From DASUVM01 sp036378955 (GTDB taxonomy: Bacteria > Patescibacteriota > Saccharimonadia > Saccharimonadales > Saccharimonadaceae), in assembly GCA_036378955.1 (NCBI GenBank), contig DASUVM010000008.1, positions 1-64,000 of the forward strand: DNA of 64,000 nucleotides. Reading direction: 5' to 3'. Numbering within the stretch: position 1 is the stretch's first letter; each line of letters begins with the position of its first letter. The position numbers and the translations under genes were made by a program. Shown piece after piece: positions 18,302 to 26,240 of the stretch. Under the pieces are notes generated by a model. It was not told where the DNA came from and searched no databases. It saw only the letters and a list, made by a program, of their open reading frames with translations.

Positions 18302-19102
18302 TTATACGCCTAATTCTCTAAGATATACGATTTGTTCTTCAGTAAGAATATAAGGCGCGTTAGCTGGCATGTTGTGCTTGCGCCACTCTGCTAATTTTCG
18401 GGCCGATGCCTTGCCTTCGGCTGGCTGATCGGTCATGTTATAAAGTTCGTCAGACACTTCCCAGCCCACTAGCTCTGAGCCCATATTGCCGGCCGGTGTA
18501 CCGAATAAGGGCGGGTGATAATTACGGTCAGCAACATGTACTTCTTCATGGGCGATGGTGGCTGCCGTGTTCCACTGATCGTAAGCTTCAAGAGGTTCGA
18601 CTTTTGCAATAATGATGGCAGGCGATTTTTTAACGTATAAGTTGCCTTCGTTATCGCTGCCTGACTTGCAAGCACCACCGGCAATAGCTACTGCTGACGA
18701 TGATTTTAGGCGTTCTGCTCTGTTTTCTGAACGATCGTTAAGCTGCTTTATAATGGCAGCTGATGTCATGGTAACGCCAGAAATCGGGGATACGGCAGGA
18801 TTATCTAGCTTCTGCCATTCCTCCTCTGTGCTAAGAATGGATTGAACCGCATCAAACACCCGAGTACTTTCGTCTATGCTAATCGGAATAAGGGCAACGG
18901 CGTCCGGGTTGCCTCGGTGGTGTTCAGGAACCACTAATTTGCCATCATGCTCTTCTGGCAAAAATAAATTGTTGTTAACTTCTAAAATTTTACCCGTTAG
19001 ACTCCCAAGGGTGGCAATCACATTTGGGTGATCCATTGTAGCGTTGACACTTTCAGCAAACTTATAAAAGTGCCTTGTTCTTTCAGGGGTGCTTAATGCC
19101 AT
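18302..19102 (-). CDS. Putative zinc metallopeptidase (HEEVH)
   Basis: 266 residues without a signal peptide. The motif TIAHEEVHVAD near residue 190 has the HExxH form of zincin peptidases, and a Glu follows in GSELVGWEVSDEL, about 25-30 residues later, as in gluzincins. I do not recognise the family. TATAAT (19117-19112) with TG upstream precedes ATG by 9 nt, so the start is leaderless. Substrate unknown. Confidence 0.6.
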   Translation of the reverse strand: MALSTPERTRHFYKFAESVNATMDHPNVIATLGSLTGKILEVNNNLFLPEEHDGKLVVPEHHRGNPDAVALIPISIDESTRVFDAVQSILSTEEEWQKLDNPAVSPISGVTMTSAAIIKQLNDRSENRAERLKSSSAVAIAGGACKSGSDNEGNLYVKKSPAIIIAKVEPLEAYDQWNTAATIAHEEVHVADRNYHPPLFGTPAGNMGSELVGWEVSDELYNMTDQPAEGKASARKLAEWRKHNMPANAPYILTEEQIVYLRELGV

Positions 19103-19208
19103 AATTTATATATTATATCACAACATATCAATATACGCAAATTTAAGGATAACCTTGCTTTTTAGTAATGTTGAGATTATGATAAGGCACATATCTACTT
19201 CGATCCAT

Positions 19209-19295
19209 GCGCGAGTGGCGGAATTGGTAGACGCGCTAGCTTCAGGTGCTAGTGCCCATTCGGGCGTGGAGGTTCAAGTCCTCTCTCGCGCACCA
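19209..19295 (+). tRNA. tRNA-Leu(CAG)
   Basis: Acceptor GCGCGAG/CTCGCGC with encoded ACCA, anticodon loop TTCAGGT (anticodon CAG), long variable arm, T-loop TTCAAGT. Nearly identical acceptor and T-arm to the tRNA-Leu at 11526. Confidence 0.97.
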
Positions 19296-19390
19296 TGATC
19301 TTATAACAGATACAAAAGTGTTCCACAAAGTGGGGCATTTTTTGTTTTGAGTAAATTCGTATCTGTTGTATTGGTTCAAGTCCTCTTTGG
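19296..19390 (+). repeat. tRNA tail element with terminator and T-arm copy
   Basis: AACAGATAC (19305-19313) and its exact complement GTATCTGTT (19359-19367) enclose a terminator-like hairpin and T run. The T-arm copy GGTTCAAGTCCTCT lies at 19373-19386, 102 nt after the original at 19271. The last 28 bases match the tail of tRNA-Leu(GAG) at all but two positions. Confidence 0.8.
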
Positions 19391-19508
19391 AGATAAAGAA
19401 GTTGACTAGTGATGTATTTGATAGTATAACAGCGTTAGATTAGTCTATAGTAGTGACATATTCGGGTATATTCTGGAACGACCCGCATCTACATGATGAG
19501 GAATTAAC

Positions 19509-20000
19509 ATGCGTTGGCAAAACTTCGCAAACTTCAGTGCACTTAATCTCCAGCTGGGATGGTGCCTCGATTGGCACATTGGCCCGCCGATGCTGCGTTG
19601 CGGTGGCTCCCACCCAGAGTTCACGCGCCGGAGCTGGGTGGAGCAGCAAGTGGACTATGTCGCCGTGCGACCGTTCGGATCGCTCGACATGCAAGCTACA
19701 GATACTAAAGACGATGGCGCGAACATCATCTACTCCATCTGGCACCACATCGAAGGCGAGGAGCGCCCCTATTCTCGTGTTCGTTATCTCGACAGCGATG
19801 GCCCGGATACAACTATCCGGCAGCTGATCGACGGTCTTGTGAAGTGGTACTCGGAGTACTGGGCCTTGCAGCCCGGTCAGCCGCGACTTATCGTAGACGT
19901 CGTCGTGCGCCATACAACCAAGCGGCATCCAGAAGAGAAGTACTACCGCGAATCCGTAGAGCTCTTTCTTTTTCCAGCCGAAGCCCAACCGCAAGCCTAG
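19509..20000 (+). CDS. Orphan hypothetical protein, 163 aa
   Basis: Not recognised. A soluble protein rich in aromatic residues (WHIGPP, IWHHIEG, KWYSEYWALQPG) with no signal peptide. GAGGA about 7 nt before ATG serves as ribosome binding site. TTGACT-17-TATAAC around 19400 may be the promoter. Codon third positions are GC-rich. The gene lies between a direct T-arm copy (19373) and an inverted one (20071), which suggests an inserted single-gene unit. Confidence 0.65.
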   Translation: MRWQNFANFSALNLQLGWCLDWHIGPPMLRCGGSHPEFTRRSWVEQQVDYVAVRPFGSLDMQATDTKDDGANIIYSIWHHIEGEERPYSRVRYLDSDGPDTTIRQLIDGLVKWYSEYWALQPGQPRLIVDVVVRHTTKRHPEEKYYRESVELFLFPAEAQPQA

Positions 20001-20021
20001 GTCGTAAATAAACCCCGTCAA

Positions 20022-20070
20022 CTGCACTCCAGGCACCCCGCCGATTGCGGTCGACGGGGTGTTTGTTTTG
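20022..20070 (+). terminator. Terminator of orphan gene
   Basis: ACCCCGTC (20022-20029) pairs with GACGGGGT (20053-20060), with inner structure, followed by GTTTGTTTTG. Confidence 0.75.
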
Positions 20071-20112
20071 AGAGGACTTGAACGATAGGCGCAATCTCCA
20101 GTGGAGATTGCG
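20071..20112. repeat. Inverted T-arm copy and 23-bp palindrome
   Basis: AGAGGACTTGAAC (20071-20083) is the reverse complement of the tRNA-Leu T-arm GTTCAAGTCCTCT. Seven bases later CGCAATCTCCA (20090-20100) and TGGAGATTGCG (20102-20112) form a perfect 11-bp inverted repeat around one G. Together with the direct copy at 19373 they bracket the orphan gene. Confidence 0.65.
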
Positions 20113-20207
20113 TATTAAAAGCTTGGCCGAGCGGGTGAGCGGTAGGCGAACGAAGGAGCGAGCAGGGTTATGCAAAGTCTTCCTTCACTGAATGCTATAC
20201 TGTGGCA

Positions 20208-20249
20208 ATGGATAATAAACTAAAAATAGTACCGGCATTCAATGACTGA
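20208..20249 (+). CDS. Possible 13-residue leader peptide before dedA-like gene
   Basis: ATG at 20208 begins 6 nt after an extended -10 box (TG-C-TATACT, box 20196-20201) and encodes MDNKLKIVPAFND, ending at TGA 20247-20249. That stop overlaps the first codons of the DedA gene (ATG 20242). The larger gene has no visible ribosome binding site, so a leaderless leader peptide may bring ribosomes to it. Short, hence uncertain. Confidence 0.4.
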   Translation: MDNKLKIVPAFND

Positions 20250-20889
20250 ACTTTTGGCGGCCATACTGAGCACACTAGATCAGCTTCCTTTCGGGTGGCT
20301 GCTTCTGGCCGTCTTTGTTTTTATGACCTTTGAGACCTCGCTGCTTATCGGGTTATTCATACCGGGTGACATTGCCGTACTGGCTGCCGGGGCGGCTACT
20401 ACCAGCTGGCAAGAAACAGTGCTTTTGGCCATTGTGGCGGGGTTTGGTGCATTGGCGGGGCAATCTGGCGGGTACTTCATTGGCAGAATGGTTGGCTCGC
20501 GTATTCGTTCAAGCTTTTTGCAACGGTGGATCACCGACGAACATTGGCAGCAAGCAGAAAAGTTGCTGATTCGAGGAGCAGGGCCCGGAATTCTGGCGGC
20601 CCAATTTCTACCCTTTGTTCATGCTACTTTGCCTGTTGTTGCTGGTGTTATTAAATTGCAGTATCGCCGGTTCGGAGTATGGGCGGGGATTGGCTCTATG
20701 ATTTGGGCATTAGTTTACGTTGGTGCCGGAGCAATTTTTGGGCAAGTAGCTCGGGCTGACCCATCGAAGATGGGATGGATTACGTTATTGGCCCTAACGC
20801 TCGTCGTGGCCCTGTGGCTTATAGGCTATGCGATCGATAGAGTGTTTTTACGCTCGCGCCGAAAACAGCCCGTGAGCAAGCCTGATTAG
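20242..20889 (+). CDS. DedA family membrane protein
   Basis: 215 residues with the DedA/VTT core: GLFIPGDIAVLAAGA, GQSGGYFIGRMVG, and the later AAQFLPFVHATLPVVAGVIKL with the F/G-R-x-P-like loop. The family are undecaprenyl-phosphate or lipid flippases/transporters in the inner membrane. Translation may be coupled to the leader ORF at 20208. Confidence 0.9.
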   Translation: MTELLAAILSTLDQLPFGWLLLAVFVFMTFETSLLIGLFIPGDIAVLAAGAATTSWQETVLLAIVAGFGALAGQSGGYFIGRMVGSRIRSSFLQRWITDEHWQQAEKLLIRGAGPGILAAQFLPFVHATLPVVAGVIKLQYRRFGVWAGIGSMIWALVYVGAGAIFGQVARADPSKMGWITLLALTLVVALWLIGYAIDRVFLRSRRKQPVSKPD

Positions 20890-20970
20890 AGACGGCGCTT
20901 CATAGTCAGCTCGACTTATTGTTGAGTGGGGCTTATTACTTTTTTCGTTCGACTTGTAATTATCTAATCA

Positions 20971-20980
20971 ACAACGTTGT
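20971..20980. promoter_or_regulatory. ACAACGTTGT palindrome upstream of histidine kinase
   Basis: A perfect 10-bp palindrome 30 bp upstream of the TATGAT box (21010-21015) of the kinase gene, roughly at the -35 region. The related sequence ACAACGTAG/CTACGTTGT recurs at 25661-25706, before the polysaccharide operon. Confidence 0.35.
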
Positions 20981-21022
20981 AAAGAATATTAATTATGCTT
21001 ATTTTGGTTTATGATGGTAGTA

Positions 21023-24000
21023 ATGGGCAAAAACGATGAATCTTCGGTTGTTGTTGATGACAGTGGCATCATTCGCGTTACAGTTGTAGGTAGGCTAGAT
21101 AAAACCTCTACGAGCGAGTTGATCAAAGAGGTGCTACGGCTCATGCGTGGCTTACGCAGGCAAGGTAAAAGAATAGTATTGCTGAGTGACCTTACCCGGG
21201 CCGGTAAAATTGATGCTGACGCACGGCGTTTGTCGAAGGAATTCTTCAAGACTGTTAAATATGATCGTATAGCTATTTTTGGCGCAAACAAAGAGAATAG
21301 TCAAACCTTAAGATTTATTGTAAACACCATTGCCAAAGTGCTGCGCGTAAGGTTCTTCAAAACTGAATCAGGGGCACTGCGGTGGTTGCGTCTGGGCAAA
21401 ACTTTAGTAAGAACTAGGGCTAAATGGCTGCTAGCCCTGGCAGCTAGCTCAATAGTGCTGGCGGTAATCTGGTATCAATATGCTGCGCCATATTTGCTGC
21501 GCTTGCCGGCTGACTTTTCGTATCAAGCCTCAGTTATCTCACATAATAATTTTTACAACGAACAGACGGCAGGCTATAGCGGTGCGACGATGTCTAACTC
21601 GAAATTGAGTTATACGACCGTTGCTGCTCGTGACGATGTATTAGATGTGAAAAGTCTCTTCGAGGTGCATACTACTGCCGAAGAAAACATTTTCGCTGCC
21701 GAGAGAACATACGGCATCGATAGAAAAACCGGTATGCATATGCCTGGTCGGGGCGATCGCAATCGTAGCGGTTATCTATTTGGGCCCCGAAAGCTTGCGA
21801 AACAAGAATTTACCTACTGGCATGTCAACTATGATGCGCCTGTGACGATGAAATTTGAAGACGAAGAAACGGTATTAGGCCTATCGACATATCGCTACGG
21901 GGCTAGCTATCGTGCCGATCAGACGAAAGATTTGAAGAACCTGCCAGGCGTTGGCATAACACGCGGCGTTACTGCTGATATTAACTTACAGTTGTGGCTT
22001 GAACCTCAAACTGGCTACCTTATAAAGTTTGAAGATCACGCCACTGCCTACTTTTATGATCTTGCAAGCGGCAAACGCCTTAACCCGTGGAACCAATTTA
22101 GTAATAGTTACAACTTTGATTCAATTGTTATGCATGTTCAGAGAATTGAGCGAGCGAAACGAGTTACAAATTTTGTGGAAGTAACTATTCCGGCGCTGCT
22201 GACCATTGTTGCAGCTATCTTGTTTGTGATGTGGGCAAGGTTGTTGTGGGGAATGGGAAGTAAGCGATGGCATTCTCCGTATATGCTGACTCGAATCGTC
22301 GCTGCCACTGTAGGCCTTATCGCGGTAGCTGTAGTGATTGGCTGGCTGACTGATAATGTCATCCTTATACGTTTGCATCCTTCTTTCGCGGCCATGCATA
22401 TTCTTACAGCACTTAGTTTTATTTTTATTGCCATGGTTTTGTGGCTCACAACACTTGCTTTGCGTGGCCGGCGTTCATTGCTAGGTATCTATATATTGCT
22501 TAGTTTAGTTTTAATCTTTGCGACTACATATTTCGTTCAACACTTTTTTAACACAAAGCTTGGCCTTGATGCCGTTTTGCGTGCATTTGGTTTGCCTTCG
22601 GTCGCAAGAATTTCACCAATTACTCCTGTCTGTTTTACGCTAGTTTCGATAGCGATAATCGCAAGTTTAAAAGTGGGCTGGAGGTTTGCCGGTATCATAG
22701 TGCAAACTATTCTTGGCTTGGTGTTTATACTTGCTACCATTGCGGTGGCGGGTTATGTCTTCAGTCTGGAATATATTTATTCAATTGAAGTGCTTCGTTC
22801 AATGGCTCTGCATACGACAGTTCTGTTGATGATGGTGGTAATTGGTGTCTTTGCTATGCATCCGGAATGGTATATTACCAGGCAGGCAAAAAAGTTAAGC
22901 AAAGCCCTACTACTATCTCTTGGGGTGCTTGTTGTGTCGTTGGCGCTCGCCAGCCTTTCTTGGCAGCAGGCTATTACGACCATCACCAAGCAGGCAGAGA
23001 TACAGTTTCAGGGGAATGCCAATGTCTTGCAAGCATCTATAAGCGGCACGTTGTCGGGTTATATTAAGGCTTTGCAAGGCGCGAGTGGTTTGATTATGGC
23101 TTCAGAAGAAGTCGATCGCAGCGAGTGGAAGGCGTATACTGACCGCTTAAGGTTAGCGCAGAATTATCCGGGAATGCAAGGTATTGGGTTTTCGCAGGTG
23201 ATACCCCCTACTCAAAAAGCAGCACACATTGCCAAGGTTCGCGGCGAAGGCTTTCCGGCATACGATGTTTATCCTGAAGGTGACCGCAGCGTATACAGCG
23301 CAATTGTTTTTATCGAACCTTTTACTGCGCGTAACCAGCGCGCTTTTGGCTATGATATGCTTTCTGAGCCTGTGCGCCGGGCGGCTATGGAACAAGCTCG
23401 TGACACCGGTGAGGCGGCAATGTCTGGCCGGGTGACGCTGGTGCAAGAAACGGGCGTGGGTAACCAAGCTGGCTTCTTGCTGTATGTGCCTGTTTATCGG
23501 CCTGGCGTAGTGCTTGCTTCAGTTGAACAACGCCAAGCTGCACTGATTGGCTATATCTATGCCCCGATCAGGGCGGCTGACTTTATGCGGGCCACGCTTG
23601 GCGAACAGACACATGGTCTTAATGTGGGGCTGTTTGATACAGTGACTCCGAATCGGCTGCAGCTACGCGACCGTCTCTATGTTTTCAACTCACAGTACGG
23701 GATCGAAAATAGGGCCTATACCCCTACATTTGTGCGGATAGAACCGCTGTCGATAGCTGGTCGTACGTTCATGTTGCGCTATTCTAGCTTGCCTAGCTAC
23801 GATGTCGGTGTGACGCGATCTTTGCCAGCATACGTACTGTTTACTGGCGTGGTTGTTAGTTTATTGTTGGCGGCGCTGACCTTCTTGCTTAGCTCTTCAC
23901 GCAGCCGGGCTTTAAAACTTGCGGCAGGTATGACTGAAGATCTACGCCTTGAGCGTAACGCCGCCATTACTACCCACCATAAAGCTGAAGCGATTCTTTC

Positions 24001-25096
24001 AAGCATCGGTGATGGTGTCTTTGTAGTTGACCGGGCTGGAAGAATCGTACTATTCAATAGGGCGGCTGAAGCAATGAGTGGATTTTCCGCCAGTGAGGCG
24101 GTTGGCCAACCGTATAAAAAGATTCTCCAGTTTTCAAATGGTAAAACCGGAAGACCAGTGAACTATTTTGTAACTGCAGCGTTAGCTGGCCATAAGGCCG
24201 ACATGGCGGTGAATACTATACTAAGGCGCAAAGACGGCACGACGATTCCAGTCGCCGATAGCGCGGCACCGATTATTAACGCTAGCAGTACGCCTGAAGG
24301 GGCGGTGGTGGTCTTTCGCGATGTGACCAAGGAGAAACAGTTAGAACACATGAAAGACGAGTTTTTATCGGTAGCTTCTCATGAACTCAGAACACCTATG
24401 GGAGCGGTGCGGGCGAATTTGTCAATGATCCTTGAAGGCGATTACGGCCCTGTTAACAAAGACCTCGTTGAACCGCTGACTGATATGAGAACTTCTACTA
24501 TACGTCTCGTACAATTAGTCGGAGATCTTCTTAATGTCGCTCGCATAGAAGCGGGTAGGCTACAGTTTATATTAAGCGAGTTCGACATAGAAGAAGTCTT
24601 GCGCGGTGTTGTCTCTAGCCTAGTGCCGCTTGGCAAAGAAAAGGGGGTGCGAGTTATTTTGGCGCCGGGCAGTTCCGGAAAGGTGCAGGCCGATGCCGAT
24701 AAGCTGAAGCAGGTGCTCATGAACCTCATAGGCAATGCACTGAAGTTTACCGACAAAGGTAGTATTGTAATCACCACTAGTCTCCAAAAGAATGCAGTTG
24801 AAGTAACGGTGGCCGACACCGGTATGGGCATAGCACCAGAAGACCAAAAGAAGTTGTTTGGCAAGTTTAAGCAGATCACTTCGGCGCAAGAAGGCAAACC
24901 AACAGGCACGGGCCTGGGGCTATACATCTCGCGTGAGATTATCCGAAAGATGGGCGGTGAGTTATGGATCAAGACCTCTGTTCCTGAAAAAGGCAGCAGC
25001 TTTGCCTTCACCCTTCCCCGTGCGGGGTCGGTGGGCGCAAAAAAGGCGAAGCGAATATTAGAGCAAGAGGCAGAGATGCACCCCGATCAGAAATAA
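21023..25096 (+). CDS. Large hybrid sensor: STAS - PorA/DUF3068-like - CHASE - PAS - histidine kinase
   Basis: 1357 residues. Order: STAS-like domain (~8-110, GRLDKTSTSELIKEV, IVLLSDLTRAGKID); membrane helix ~130-150; a DUF3068/PorA-like extracytoplasmic region (~150-375); six or more membrane helices (~385-640); CHASE-type extracellular sensor (~660-860, IGFSQVIPP, YPEGDRSVY); helix ~945; PAS (~985-1100, SIGDGVFVVDRAGRIVLFNRAAE); HisKA with phospho-acceptor His in SVASHELRTP (~1119); HATPase with NALKF, ADTGMGIA and GTGLGLYIS. TATGAT at 21010-21015 ends 7 nt before ATG 21023, so this start is chosen over 21011. It is followed by its likely partner regulator. The N-terminal STAS and DUF3068 parts are unusual in a kinase. 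Confidence 0.88.
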   Translation: MGKNDESSVVVDDSGIIRVTVVGRLDKTSTSELIKEVLRLMRGLRRQGKRIVLLSDLTRAGKIDADARRLSKEFFKTVKYDRIAIFGANKENSQTLRFIVNTIAKVLRVRFFKTESGALRWLRLGKTLVRTRAKWLLALAASSIVLAVIWYQYAAPYLLRLPADFSYQASVISHNNFYNEQTAGYSGATMSNSKLSYTTVAARDDVLDVKSLFEVHTTAEENIFAAERTYGIDRKTGMHMPGRGDRNRSGYLFGPRKLAKQEFTYWHVNYDAPVTMKFEDEETVLGLSTYRYGASYRADQTKDLKNLPGVGITRGVTADINLQLWLEPQTGYLIKFEDHATAYFYDLASGKRLNPWNQFSNSYNFDSIVMHVQRIERAKRVTNFVEVTIPALLTIVAAILFVMWARLLWGMGSKRWHSPYMLTRIVAATVGLIAVAVVIGWLTDNVILIRLHPSFAAMHILTALSFIFIAMVLWLTTLALRGRRSLLGIYILLSLVLIFATTYFVQHFFNTKLGLDAVLRAFGLPSVARISPITPVCFTLVSIAIIASLKVGWRFAGIIVQTILGLVFILATIAVAGYVFSLEYIYSIEVLRSMALHTTVLLMMVVIGVFAMHPEWYITRQAKKLSKALLLSLGVLVVSLALASLSWQQAITTITKQAEIQFQGNANVLQASISGTLSGYIKALQGASGLIMASEEVDRSEWKAYTDRLRLAQNYPGMQGIGFSQVIPPTQKAAHIAKVRGEGFPAYDVYPEGDRSVYSAIVFIEPFTARNQRAFGYDMLSEPVRRAAMEQARDTGEAAMSGRVTLVQETGVGNQAGFLLYVPVYRPGVVLASVEQRQAALIGYIYAPIRAADFMRATLGEQTHGLNVGLFDTVTPNRLQLRDRLYVFNSQYGIENRAYTPTFVRIEPLSIAGRTFMLRYSSLPSYDVGVTRSLPAYVLFTGVVVSLLLAALTFLLSSSRSRALKLAAGMTEDLRLERNAAITTHHKAEAILSSIGDGVFVVDRAGRIVLFNRAAEAMSGFSASEAVGQPYKKILQFSNGKTGRPVNYFVTAALAGHKADMAVNTILRRKDGTTIPVADSAAPIINASSTPEGAVVVFRDVTKEKQLEHMKDEFLSVASHELRTPMGAVRANLSMILEGDYGPVNKDLVEPLTDMRTSTIRLVQLVGDLLNVARIEAGRLQFILSEFDIEEVLRGVVSSLVPLGKEKGVRVILAPGSSGKVQADADKLKQVLMNLIGNALKFTDKGSIVITTSLQKNAVEVTVADTGMGIAPEDQKKLFGKFKQITSAQEGKPTGTGLGLYISREIIRKMGGELWIKTSVPEKGSSFAFTLPRAGSVGAKKAKRILEQEAEMHPDQK

Positions 25097-25115
25097 ACTG
25101 TAACAAGGAGGTTAT

Positions 25116-25484
25116 ATGAAAAAAGTTTTAATCATTGAAGACGATCCACCCTACAGAAAAATTTATAAAAAGAAGTTTGAACTTGAAGGTTATACGGTTG
25201 AGGTTGCCGAAAACGGCCTTGAAGGGCTTGAGAAAATGCGAGTCTTTCGGCCAGATATCGTTTTTCTTGACTTAATGATGCCCAAAATGGATGGGTTTCA
25301 GGTGCTTGATCAGATCAACACTGAAGTGGCGCTACGAAGCATACCGGTCATTATATTGACTAATCTTTCCACGACCGACGATGCCGGCAAAGTGATGCTA
25401 AAAGGTGCCATTGCCGTGCTTGTTAAATCAGATACCGACCCGAGCACGCTTGTAAAAAAGGCCGATGAGATATTGAGCAGGTAG
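25116..25484 (+). CDS. Single-domain response regulator (receiver only)
   Basis: 122 residues: acidic pair in IIEDDPPY, phospho-acceptor Asp in VFLDLMMPKMDG, Thr/Lys switch region VIILTNLS and VKSDTD. No output domain, like CheY/Spo0F, so it must act by protein contact or relay. AAGGAGG lies 6 nt upstream; the gene follows the histidine kinase by 19 nt and is surely its partner. Confidence 0.93.
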   Translation: MKKVLIIEDDPPYRKIYKKKFELEGYTVEVAENGLEGLEKMRVFRPDIVFLDLMMPKMDGFQVLDQINTEVALRSIPVIILTNLSTTDDAGKVMLKGAIAVLVKSDTDPSTLVKKADEILSR

Positions 25485-25660
25485 CGAGGCGGTGTATTGG
25501 CATCCCGGCTCCGGCTAGGCTCGTCTAGCTGGGCTTACTTTGGGCTTATTTGCCTGTTGAGCGCCTTGCGCACAGCAACGCAAGCACAACTTTGGTGTGT
25601 TCACAGCTCACTCACCGAGCGTAGAGTGCAATGAGAGTATTAGAATTTATTTGTTTTTAA

Positions 25661-25706
25661 TACAACGTAGTTTAATCTACATTGTTATGCATTATTCTAC
25701 GTTGTA
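25661..25706. promoter_or_regulatory. Inverted repeats before polysaccharide operon
   Basis: TACAACGTAG (25661-25670) and its exact complement CTACGTTGTA (25697-25706) flank a third similar half-site CTACATTGT (25677-25685). The set sits in the 271-bp gap between the response regulator and the first gene of the polysaccharide cluster, so a regulator site is likely. The rest of the gap shows no gene. Confidence 0.45.
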
Positions 25707-25755
25707 CTATAGACATGAAGTTTATTATACGATCTAACATTCTTAAGCCCCGGTC

Positions 25756-26238
25756 ATGAGGAGGCGTATGACCCTGCTGAGCAGAAGATTAGTTAAAGGT
25801 GTGTTTGCTTGCTGCCTGATAGTGGCAGTGGCTGCTGCTTTGTTTTATAAAGAAGCAGCGGCAACACAGTTGCAGCGGTTAAACATTTTACCGCAACCTG
25901 AGCGTTTGACTGAGTTATATTTTAGTGAGCCGGCGACGTTGTCGAGGCTTAGTAAAGTCGGCTCGCAATTACTTTCATTTACTATTCATAGCCTTGAGCA
26001 TCGGCCAACAGTGTATACCTATCAGTTATTCGTTCATTTTTCAGCTACCAAGCGCCTGCTGAAAGAAGGGCATGTGATGTTGGCGCACAATGAAGCACGC
26101 CGAATGGCCGAAAGCGTGGCCGAACTAGGCGGAACCGATGCATCAATTATCGAGGTAAGGCTGAATTATCAAGGCATACCGCCCGGAAGAGGCGAGCTTG
26201 AAAAGCAAATGCAAACTATTTCATACAGGGTCAGATAA
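25756..26238 (+). CDS. Membrane-anchored protein with DUF1616-like domain
   Basis: 160 residues. One N-terminal membrane helix (GVFACCLIVAVAAALFY) is followed by an extracytoplasmic part containing LTELYFSEP, a stretch resembling the FTELYFL opening of DUF1616-type domains in archaeal and CPR surface-glycan loci. First gene of the polysaccharide operon, 2 nt before the next gene. ATG 25768 is an alternative start, but the AGGAGG lies only 3 nt before it. Confidence 0.6.
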   Translation: MRRRMTLLSRRLVKGVFACCLIVAVAAALFYKEAAATQLQRLNILPQPERLTELYFSEPATLSRLSKVGSQLLSFTIHSLEHRPTVYTYQLFVHFSATKRLLKEGHVMLAHNEARRMAESVAELGGTDASIIEVRLNYQGIPPGRGELEKQMQTISYRVR

Positions 26239-26240
26239 AG

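Noticed and set aside
19440..20036. 198-codon open frame on the minus strand
   Set aside because: Antisense to the orphan gene at 19509, which has a ribosome binding site and terminator in the right direction. The minus frame runs through the terminator.
24442..25011. 189-codon frame opposite the histidine kinase
   Set aside because: Shadow of the conserved kinase domain; no own start signals.
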